NCBI GenBank assembly: GCA_903919985.1
Contig: CAIXKG010000075.1
Location: 1-39,479, forward strand
Origin: an uncultured Opitutia bacterium
GTDB lineage: Bacteria; Verrucomicrobiota; Verrucomicrobiia; Opitutales; Opitutaceae
Direction: 5' to 3'
Length of the DNA: 39,479 bases
The notes beneath the pieces are model-generated. The model saw nothing but the letters and a program-made list of their open reading frames with translations. It did no database searches and had not been told where the DNA came from. The translations under genes and the position numbers were made by a program. Of the stretch, positions 1 to 7,032 are shown piece after piece (position 1 is the stretch's first letter; each line of letters starts with the position of its first letter).

Positions 1-75
1 GGAAAGCGCCATGACGGACCAGGCATTGGCCACGCCAAGGCACAAAAATTGTCGAGTGAGATTGGGCGTCTCCAT
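1..75 (-). CDS. Possible 5' end of a divergent gene (partial)
   Basis: An ATG at 75 on the minus strand opens a frame that stays open to the left edge. It begins METPNLTRQFLCLGVANAW, which has a short polar start followed by a mildly hydrophobic stretch, like a signal sequence. It would be divergent from the DUF1552 gene starting at 189. Only 25 codons are visible, no ribosome-binding site is evident and no family can be recognised, so this may be chance. Confidence 0.2.
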   Translation of the reverse strand, partial: METPNLTRQFLCLGVANAWSVMALS

Positions 76-188
76 TGCGCTTATAGGCGCGCGGGCGAGC
101 CGGTCTAAACCCAACCGACCCTTTGTGGCTTTTCGCGGCCACCCTATTTCCTGAAAAAATTTCACGGCTGTTTCCCCTCTACCATCAT

Positions 189-1553
189 ATGAGCACCTTC
201 CTCACCCAAAAGGCCCTGCCCCGCCGGACGTTTCTCCGCGGCATGGGCGCATCGCTCGCCCTTCCGCTCCTCGACGCCATGGTCCCGGTCGCGAGCGCGG
301 CCGCGGCCAGCAAAGCCGCCGCCCTGCCCGTGCGGCGCCTCAGCTACGTTTTCATGCCAATGGGCTGCGACCAGTCACGTTGGGTGCCGCCGGGTACCGA
401 CGGCACGCTCGGCGAACTTTCGCCGATCCTCAGCTCGCTCGCCTCGGTGAAAGAGCACGTGAACGTCTTCACGAATCTCGAACTGCGTAATGCGTACCCC
501 GGTTCCCACGCCACCTCGAATTGCTCCTTCCTCAGCGCGGCGAAGGCAAAACACACCGAGAGCTCTGATTACTATTTAGGTACGACCGCCGACCAGCTCG
601 CCGCGCAACAAATCGGGCGCGAGACGCAGCTGCCCTCGCTCGAGCTGTCGATGGACATGCTTCAAACCACCGGCCAGTGCGACAACGGCTACGCGTGCGT
701 TTACCAAAATAACCTTTCGTGGTCCTCACCGACCACACCGCTTCCGTCGGAGGCGCACCCGCGAATCGTCTTCGAACGCCTGTTCGGCGAGGGCGGCAGT
801 CTCGCGGAGCGTCGCGCTGCGCTGCGCAAGCGCGCGAGCTTGCTGGACTGGATGATTGAGGACATCGCGACGTTGAAGACCAATCTCGGGGCCACCGATC
901 GCGCCCGTGTCAACGAGTACCTCGACACCGTACGCGAAGTGGAGCGACGCATTCAAAAAGCAGAGTCAGAGGTCGCGACGAGTGCCTTACCCGTCGATCT
1001 CGAACGCCCCCTCGGCGTTCCGGCCGCCTACGCCGATCACGCGAAGCTGATGTTCGATCTCCAGGTGCTGGCGATGCAGGGTGACATCACCCGGGTGTGT
1101 TCCTTCCAGCTCGCGCGCGAAACCAGCAACCGCACCTATTTCGCGGAGACGGGCGTGGCGGATCCTCACCATCCATTGACTCACCACGGCAACGATCCGG
1201 AGAAAGTTGCCCGCATGGCGAAGATCAACGCGTTTCACGTGTCGCTGTTCGCTTACTATCTGGAACGCCTCAAGGCCACGCCCGATGGCAACGGCTCGCT
1301 GCTCGATCATTCGCTGCTGCTCTACGGCAGCGGCATCGGCAATCCCAACATCCACGATCACACGAATCTGCCTGTCCTCGTCGCCGGCGGTGCCGCAGGC
1401 GGCATGAAAGGCGGACGCCACATCCGCTACAGCGAGCCCACGCCGCTGGCCAACCTGCATCTCACGCTGCTCGACAAAGTTGGCGTGCACATCGACTCGT
1501 TCGCGGACAGTAGCGGGAAGATCGGAAATCTTTTCGCCCCCGTTGCCCTATGA
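189..1553 (+). CDS. DUF1552 family secreted protein (Tat signal)
   Basis: DUF1552 protein, 454 aa, exported and of unknown biochemical role. The family is abundant in Planctomycetes and Verrucomicrobia, usually beside cytochrome-type DUF1592 proteins. The start at 189 is chosen over the upstream in-frame codon at 123 because it puts a twin-arginine signal (RRTFLRGMGASLALPLL) close to the N-terminus. Family signatures include GYACVYQNNLSW, TPLPSEAHPRIVFERLFG and the late HHPLTHHG and GSGIGNPNIHDHTNLPV segments. It is a paralogue of the protein at 9604-10944. Unlike that copy it has no DUF1592 gene directly upstream. Its stop overlaps an ATG by four bases, but the next gene probably starts further in. 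No Shine-Dalgarno sequence is visible. Confidence 0.9.
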   Translation: MSTFLTQKALPRRTFLRGMGASLALPLLDAMVPVASAAAASKAAALPVRRLSYVFMPMGCDQSRWVPPGTDGTLGELSPILSSLASVKEHVNVFTNLELRNAYPGSHATSNCSFLSAAKAKHTESSDYYLGTTADQLAAQQIGRETQLPSLELSMDMLQTTGQCDNGYACVYQNNLSWSSPTTPLPSEAHPRIVFERLFGEGGSLAERRAALRKRASLLDWMIEDIATLKTNLGATDRARVNEYLDTVREVERRIQKAESEVATSALPVDLERPLGVPAAYADHAKLMFDLQVLAMQGDITRVCSFQLARETSNRTYFAETGVADPHHPLTHHGNDPEKVARMAKINAFHVSLFAYYLERLKATPDGNGSLLDHSLLLYGSGIGNPNIHDHTNLPVLVAGGAAGGMKGGRHIRYSEPTPLANLHLTLLDKVGVHIDSFADSSGKIGNLFAPVAL

Positions 1554-1642
1554 GCGAGCCCCTTTTCCCCCGTGCGGGGATACCGAGCACTCATAACCGT
1601 GGGTTCACCGGTGCAAGCGGCGCGCTCGCGCCGAGGGTCAAA

Positions 1643-3130
1643 ATGACCAACCCCAAAACGCGCGCCACACCCCTGCTCGCCCTCGCGCTGCTGGCCATGG
1701 CTGCGCCCGTTTTGACGGCCGCACCGGCGCCGCTCGCCGACGCCGTGGAGAAAAAAGACCTCGTCACCCTCCGCGCGATCATCCGCGACACGAACGTCAA
1801 CGCGCCCCAAGTCGACGGCACGACGGCGTTGCACTGGGCCGCCTACAACGACGACGTCGCCACCGCGAAACTGCTGCTCACTGCCGGCGCAAATTCGAAA
1901 GCGGAAAACCGCTACGGCGTGACACCGCTCTCGCTCGCCTGCACGAACGGCGACACCGCCCTCGTCGAGCTATTGCTCGCGGCCGGCGCCAACCCCAACG
2001 CCGCGCTTCCCGGCGGAGAAACTCCGCTCATGACGGCTGCGCGCACCGGCAAAATCGGACCCGTGAAAGCCCTGCTAGCGAAAGGCGTCGACGTAAACGC
2101 CAAGGTGGCCAGCGGCCAGACCGCTCTCATGTGGGCTACCGCAGACGGACACACTGCGGTGGTTGAAGCGTTGCTCGCCGCCGGCGCCGAGTTCCGCGCC
2201 GCGTTGCCCACCGGCTTTACGCCCATGCTATTTGCGGTGCGCGGCGGCCAGACCGAAATCGTACGCGCGTTGCTCAAGGCGGGCGTGGACGTAAACGAAG
2301 TCGTGCAACCGGCCCGGCCCGTCGCGAAGTTTCTGCGCAAGGGAGCGGGCGCGTTGACCACGGCGATCGAGAACGGCCACTTTGAACTCGCCGCGCTCTT
2401 GCTCGATCTCGGCGCCAATCCGAACGACATGCGTTCAGGTTATACCGCGCTGCATGTGCTCGCGTGGATTCGCAAACCCGATCGCGGCGAAGACGAAGGC
2501 GATCCGATTCCCGAAGGCTCCGGCAATCTCACGAGCGAACAACTGATCCGAAAACTTGTAGCCAAAGGCGCCGACATCAACGCGCAGCTCACGGGCGGCC
2601 CATCCGGCGGGGGACGCATCAATCGCAAAGGCTGCACGCCACTCATGATGGCCGCCGACACGGCGGACACGGCGTTCATCCGCCTGCTCGTCGAGCTGGG
2701 CGCGGATCCCACAATCCCGAACGTCGATGGTCTGACCCCGTTAATGGCTGCGGCTGGTCTCGGCACGCGCTCGGTTGAAGAAGAAGCGGGCACCGACGAA
2801 GAAGCGGTGGAGGCGGTCACCTACTTGCTCAGCATCGGCGCCAATATCGACGCCGTCGCGGAGACGGGCGACACGGCGATGCACGGCGCGGCCTTTGCGA
2901 ATTTCCCGAAGGTCGTGAAGTTACTCGCAGCCAAAGGCGCGAAGATCGAAATCTGGAATCAACCCAACAAGCGCGGCTGGACTCCGCTGCTGATCGCCGA
3001 AGGCCATCGCTTCGGTAATTTTAAACCCTCGTTCGAGACGATTGCCGCGATCAAGGAAGTCATGATCGCCGCCGGCGTCACGCCGCCTCCCCCTGCTCCG
3101 CCCGTGCCGGCGAAGGGATACGGGAACTAG
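1643..3130 (+). CDS. Secreted ankyrin-repeat protein
   Basis: About 495 aa of tandem ankyrin repeats after a signal peptide. Repeats with the TALHWAAYNDDVATAKLLLTAGAN-type pattern run from about residue 40 to 450, roughly ten units, with insertions around 260-300 and 370-400. The C-terminus is Pro-rich (PPPPAPPVPAKGYGN). Ankyrin arrays bind proteins; the partner is unknown. An ATG at 1550 overlaps the upstream stop, but the ATG at 1643 is preferred. It has a GAGGG six bases upstream and begins a clean signal peptide (ATPLLALALLAMAAPVLTA). It follows the DUF1552 gene on the same strand and is probably cotranscribed with it. The pairing suggests a shared exported function, which is inference. 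Confidence 0.88.
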   Translation: MTNPKTRATPLLALALLAMAAPVLTAAPAPLADAVEKKDLVTLRAIIRDTNVNAPQVDGTTALHWAAYNDDVATAKLLLTAGANSKAENRYGVTPLSLACTNGDTALVELLLAAGANPNAALPGGETPLMTAARTGKIGPVKALLAKGVDVNAKVASGQTALMWATADGHTAVVEALLAAGAEFRAALPTGFTPMLFAVRGGQTEIVRALLKAGVDVNEVVQPARPVAKFLRKGAGALTTAIENGHFELAALLLDLGANPNDMRSGYTALHVLAWIRKPDRGEDEGDPIPEGSGNLTSEQLIRKLVAKGADINAQLTGGPSGGGRINRKGCTPLMMAADTADTAFIRLLVELGADPTIPNVDGLTPLMAAAGLGTRSVEEEAGTDEEAVEAVTYLLSIGANIDAVAETGDTAMHGAAFANFPKVVKLLAAKGAKIEIWNQPNKRGWTPLLIAEGHRFGNFKPSFETIAAIKEVMIAAGVTPPPPAPPVPAKGYGN

Positions 3131-3503
3131 AGGCGGCGTCCAAAAGTAGTGGCGGGATATCCTTAGCCCGCCACTCCAACTCCGCACAGAGGTGGGGCAA
3201 CGTCTAACCGGCGCGTTGAGAATAACGCGCCCTGGCTTTTCGTCGACCTCACCCGCCTCGACGGCGCCGCGGGGTAAGGGCACCCCACCCACGTTGGGAG
3301 GAGCCCATGCTCCCCGCGGCCAAAAAAGTCCGGCGCGGATCAGATCGCCGAGCGGCGTCCATTTCCATTCATCCAAGAAGTCCGCCGCGGCCGATTCAAA
3401 TTGGAACGCATCCCAGGCAAAAAGATGCGCACCAAAACCGCCTAAAAAAATTAATCTTCGGGCTTTCCTTTGAGCGCGGCATAAGGAGTCTTCCGGGACC
3501 CCT
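3131..3503. other. Intergenic region between ankyrin gene and GntP permease
   Basis: This 373-base gap holds a stem-loop just after the ankyrin gene (listed separately) and an AAGGAG at 3483-3488 ahead of the permease start, 15 bases away, which is long. Short open frames here lack coding character or recognisable motifs. No promoter could be called with confidence. Confidence 0.5.
3148..3175. terminator. Stem-loop downstream of ankyrin gene
   Basis: A perfect 9-bp inverted repeat (AGTGGCGGG / CCCGCCACT) with a 10-base loop lies 17 bases after the ankyrin stop codon. There is no following T-tract, so it is either a weak or factor-assisted terminator or an mRNA 3'-end stabiliser. Confidence 0.45.
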
Positions 3504-4895
3504 ATGAATCACGACTGGATGCTTATTGCCCTAGCGATCGGTGCCATCGGCGTTCTCGTTCTGCTGGTCACACAGCTGAAAGTGAATGCCTTCATCTCCC
3601 TCGTCATTGCTTCACTGATCGTGGGCGGCGGGGCCGTCCTGCTCGACCAACAGATCAAGGACGCCGCCGGTAAACTTAGCCCCTACACGATGCTCGGCGT
3701 CGCGAAGTCTATCCAAGACGGACTTGGCGCCACGCTCGGCGGCATCGCCGCAGTCCTCGGCTTGGGCACAATGCTCGGCAAACTCCTCGCCGAATCCGGC
3801 GGCGCCGAGGTTCTCGCGAAACGCTTCGCCCAGATTTTCGGACCGAAACACATTCAGTGGTGCATCATCTGCCTCGCGCTGGCGGTCGGATTGACGACGT
3901 GGTTCGCCGTCGGCCTCGTGCTGCTACTTCCCATTTTGCTCACCCTCACCCGTGAAACGAAACAGCCGTTCCTCCTGCTCGCGATCCCGTTGCTCTCCTG
4001 TCTTTCGGTGATGCACGGTCTGATGCCGCCCCACCCCGGCCCCGTCGTCGCGGTCGATGCCCTCAAGGCCAACATGGGTCTCGTTCTATTCTGGGGATTC
4101 ATCGTCGGCTTTCCCACCGCCATGATCGCCGGCCCAATCTTCGCTAAGCTCGCCATGAAACACGTGCAAGCCACTCCGCCCCCCTTGCCTTTGGTGGATC
4201 GGACCGATCCCGCGCTGCGGCTCCCCGGGTTCGGCATCACGCTTTTCTCGATCGTCCTGCCCGTGCTCCTAATGCTGCTCTCGACCGCAGCCGAACTCAC
4301 CTTGCCGGCCGCGAACAGCGCGCGCCAGATCGCCACCTTCATCGGCAATCCCACGATCGCGCTGCTGACGTCGGTGCTATTCGCCCTCTGGTCGCTCGGC
4401 TCGAACTGCGGTTACTCCAACGCGAAACTGCTTAAATTTACCGAGACCAGCGTCGCGACCGTCGGTATGACGATCCTGATCGTGGGCGGCGGCGGCGGTT
4501 TTGCCCGCGTCCTGCGCGACAGCGGCGTCGCTGACTCGATCGGCCACATGGGCGATAAGATGTCACTCTCACCTCTTATTTACGGCTGGTTGATTTCGGC
4601 TTTCATTCGCGTGGCGACCGGATCGGCGACCGTCGCAATCACCACCGCGTCGGGACTGCTCGTGCCCGTCCTCGCGCTGCATCCCGAACTCGATCAAACC
4701 CACGTCGCGCTGATCATTGTCGCGGTGGGCTGCGGATCGCTGTTCCTATCCCATTTGAACGACTCCGGATTCTGGATCGTGAAGGAGTGCCTCGGTCTGA
4801 CGGTCCCACAGACGTTCAAGACCTGGACCGTCTGCGAAACCATCGTCGGTCTCGTCGGCGCGGCGATCGCGTTCATTCTGTTTAACGTGATCTAA
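3504..4895 (+). CDS. GntP family permease (gluconate/sugar-acid:H+ symporter)
   Basis: Integral membrane transporter of 463 aa, matching the usual length of the GntP family, which imports gluconate and related sugar acids with protons. About 12 to 14 hydrophobic segments are visible from MLIALAIGAIGVLVLLVTQL onward. Family-like features include the Gly-rich stretches LGGIAAVLGLGTMLGKLLAESGG (residues about 75-97) and GGGGGFARVLRDSGV, and the conserved HGLMPPHPGP and LSHLNDSGFW segments. The gene stands alone between the ankyrin gene and a convergent FmdB-like gene. Substrate cannot be told from sequence; an uronate or aldonate from polysaccharide breakdown fits the neighbourhood. Confidence 0.92.
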   Translation: MNHDWMLIALAIGAIGVLVLLVTQLKVNAFISLVIASLIVGGGAVLLDQQIKDAAGKLSPYTMLGVAKSIQDGLGATLGGIAAVLGLGTMLGKLLAESGGAEVLAKRFAQIFGPKHIQWCIICLALAVGLTTWFAVGLVLLLPILLTLTRETKQPFLLLAIPLLSCLSVMHGLMPPHPGPVVAVDALKANMGLVLFWGFIVGFPTAMIAGPIFAKLAMKHVQATPPPLPLVDRTDPALRLPGFGITLFSIVLPVLLMLLSTAAELTLPAANSARQIATFIGNPTIALLTSVLFALWSLGSNCGYSNAKLLKFTETSVATVGMTILIVGGGGGFARVLRDSGVADSIGHMGDKMSLSPLIYGWLISAFIRVATGSATVAITTASGLLVPVLALHPELDQTHVALIIVAVGCGSLFLSHLNDSGFWIVKECLGLTVPQTFKTWTVCETIVGLVGAAIAFILFNVI

Positions 4896-5131
4896 AAAGC
4901 TCGGACGGTGGGTTTCGGCCCCCGGACAAGCACGCCCCGGGGCGAACTTGGAGTCGCCGGTCCGCCCCGTGGTCCCGGACCAGATCACTGCACCGCATAA
5001 CGCCGCCAAACGATCCCACCCGGACGTTTCACGGCGGCGGTTGGGCTTCAGGCTGCGGCGAGCCCGCCACGAAAGCGGTCCCGCCATGGCGGGACACGCC
5101 CTAACTCGAAGATCTCAGCTTTTCAAACCGC
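4896..5131. other. Convergent intergenic region with several hairpins
   Basis: Two genes converge here. Visible inverted repeats are CCCCGG at 4920-4925 with CCGGGG at 4937-4942, GGTCCG at 4959-4964 with CGGACC at 4976-4981, and a perfect 18-base palindrome at 5078-5095. Together they may act as a bidirectional transcription end. None is followed by a clear T-run. Confidence 0.35.
5078..5095. repeat. 18-bp perfect palindrome
   Basis: GTCCCGCCATGGCGGGAC is perfectly self-complementary. It sits 37 bases beyond the stop codon of the FmdB-like gene, consistent with a 3'-end hairpin or a protein-binding site. Confidence 0.6.
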
Positions 5132-5392
5132 TCAATGATGGTGGTCGTGATCATGGTGATCATGATCGTGGTGATCATTGTGTCGGCGTGACTGCTTCAC
5201 CGGCCGGGGCTCCGGACGCTCGACGGTCGCCGCACGCACGAAAGGATCGGGGCCGATCACAATGCAGCGGCGAATTGCCACACCGGTTTTCGGATGCTTG
5301 GTCAGCGGCGCGTCTTTGATCGACTGGAGAATTTCAAAACGCTGCACAGTTTTCCCCGGACGAGGCAGGGTTTCATAGACGTAGGTAACCAT
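5132..5392 (-). CDS. FmdB-like small protein lacking zinc-ribbon cysteines, His-rich tail
   Basis: 86 aa. The first 45 residues follow the FmdB/CxxC_CXXC regulatory-protein pattern: MVTYVYE, then QRFEILQSIKDAPLT, then a short segment and VAIRR. The two CxxC pairs that normally bind zinc are absent: the first site reads TLPRPGK and the second KHPKTG. The C-terminal 15 residues are almost pure His and Asp (NDHHDHDHHDHDHHH), a likely metal-binding tail. The start at 5392 is chosen because the family begins M-x-TY-x-Y directly; an upstream extension is possible but has no homologous look. Role unknown; metal handling or regulation is inference. It is convergent with the GntP permease. Confidence 0.8.
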   Translation of the reverse strand: MVTYVYETLPRPGKTVQRFEILQSIKDAPLTKHPKTGVAIRRCIVIGPDPFVRAATVERPEPRPVKQSRRHNDHHDHDHHDHDHHH

Positions 5393-5534
5393 AATTGACG
5401 AGCGAGACGCCCAACCTAGAAAAAAGTTAGGTGAGGAAACGTACAAGTTCATTTCCCGGTTCTTGCAACACGGCGGGACGGCCGAGGCCAAAAACTATGG
5501 CCGCGCGAACACCGCCTGACTCGGCGCGATTTTT

Positions 5535-6779
5535 CTACAAACCCGCTGACGCCGTCTCGACTGACACCCGGACTGTGGTCGACGCGCCCCAAGCAATCGT
5601 GCCCGTGGATTCGCGCGACGCGATGGGCGCATTCCACAAACATTCCCGCGCCGTCAGCTTTCCCGTCGCGCCATCAAATACGACGACTTGATACGAGAGC
5701 TTATCTTCAGCTGGGCCGGAGAACTTGCCCTTCATCGGCGAATCCGCGCGGAACACCGGCAACGCGAGGTCTCCCTCCGGCCCTTTCCAGGTATAGAATT
5801 CGTTCCAGTTGGAATGGCCGTGGAAGTAGGCAACGATGTTGCGGTGGGCCTTCAGAAACGCGGCCAACGCCCGGTGTTCGATCGTGGGCGTGACGTCAGT
5901 CGTCGTGCCGTCGGCCAAGATATCCCCGACCACGTTTTCAAATTTATCGTTGCTCGTAATCGCGTGGGTGCCGTTCGGGTTAGTGAGGTGCTTGGCCTCG
6001 ATCTCCGGCGGATCGTGGGCGAAAATGAAAACCGGCGTGGTCGCAGGGACCTTCGCGAGGTCCGCCTGCATCCAGGCGCGGGCGGCGCTGTCCGGCCAGA
6101 TCGTGAGAAAAATAAAGTGCGCGCCGCCAAAATCGCGCGCATAGAAAATTTTGTCGGTCGAGTAGCTGTAGCTGTCTTTCGTGCGCGGGGTCGCCGGGCG
6201 CATCATCCGATTGTAGATCTCGGCGAGCGAGGTCGCATCGGTCGCCGGCACCAGTTTGCTCGGGGAACCGATCGCGTTGGAAACGTCGTGGTTGCCCGGC
6301 ACAAGCAGGAGCGGCGTCAGAGCGTCTTGGGCGTTCTTCAGCTTTAGGCCGTCGTAATATCCGGTCGCGAATTGCGCCCACGACGCCGTCGCGCTCTGAA
6401 TTTGAACGGGATAAAGCTCCTGACGGTTCGCGAGGTCGCCGGTGATAACGACAAAATCGATCGGACCGACCGCCGCGCCCGCCTTCAATCCTCCGTCCGC
6501 CGGCAGCCGCACAGCGGGGAGCGCGTTCATCGTCTGAACCATCGCCGCATTAACGACGCGGGACTCAACATTGGTCTCGCCCCGAAAATTGCCGCGCGTG
6601 ATTCCGAAGTGAACATCCGAGGTGAAGATGAATGTCACCGGCTGAACCGGGTCCGCCGCGAAAACCATCGACTGGGTCGCGATGACGAGAACCGCCAGGA
6701 AGCCGCTGAAAAAAACGCGGGGGCTCCCAGCTTGACGATGGGCGCAGGATAAACCGGGACGACGGATATCGATATTCAC
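5535..6779 (-). CDS. Secreted calcineurin-like metallophosphoesterase
   Basis: 414 aa exported phosphoesterase. The five metal-binding blocks of the calcineurin-like family are all present: SDVHFG (D55, H57), GDLANR (D115), GNHD (N163, H164), the His of FAHDPP (255) and GHSN (H322). The fold therefore looks catalytically complete, with a dinuclear metal site. Substrate is unknown; phosphodiester or phosphomonoester hydrolysis in the periplasm is expected. The start is GTG at 6779; no better ATG precedes the hydrophobic signal (FFSGFLAVLVIATQSMVFAA). No Shine-Dalgarno sequence is visible. The upstream gap to the WD40 gene is about 250 bases, so it may have its own promoter. Confidence 0.88.
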   Translation of the reverse strand: MNIDIRRPGLSCAHRQAGSPRVFFSGFLAVLVIATQSMVFAADPVQPVTFIFTSDVHFGITRGNFRGETNVESRVVNAAMVQTMNALPAVRLPADGGLKAGAAVGPIDFVVITGDLANRQELYPVQIQSATASWAQFATGYYDGLKLKNAQDALTPLLLVPGNHDVSNAIGSPSKLVPATDATSLAEIYNRMMRPATPRTKDSYSYSTDKIFYARDFGGAHFIFLTIWPDSAARAWMQADLAKVPATTPVFIFAHDPPEIEAKHLTNPNGTHAITSNDKFENVVGDILADGTTTDVTPTIEHRALAAFLKAHRNIVAYFHGHSNWNEFYTWKGPEGDLALPVFRADSPMKGKFSGPAEDKLSYQVVVFDGATGKLTARECLWNAPIASRESTGTIAWGASTTVRVSVETASAGL

Positions 6780-7032
6780 AAAAAAATCATCGACTTCCCG
6801 GGCCGCGGGACAAGCCCGGCGGTATTACGATCCGGTTAAGATAACAGCCTGGAGCCCTGCCACTGCATTGTTTGCTAAGCCGCTGAAGACACCTAGGCGT
6901 GGGTTGATCGATGGAGGCGGCATGCTCTCACCCCGCTTGGGAGCGCGTTCGGTCCGGGTCTCAGAATGACAAGGGCGTGGAAACCGAGTTTAAAAACGTT
7001 CCCAGCCCAACGGCAGTCGACCCCAACGAAAT

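Noticed and set aside
1550-1642. ATGA overlap start for the ankyrin gene
   Set aside because: It is translationally attractive, but the resulting 31-residue leader would bury the signal peptide. The ATG at 1643 has a GAGGG and starts the signal peptide directly.
5143-5180. Short tandem-like GATCATG/GTGATCAT repeats
   Set aside because: They are the codons of the His/Asp tail of the FmdB-like protein, not an independent repeat element.
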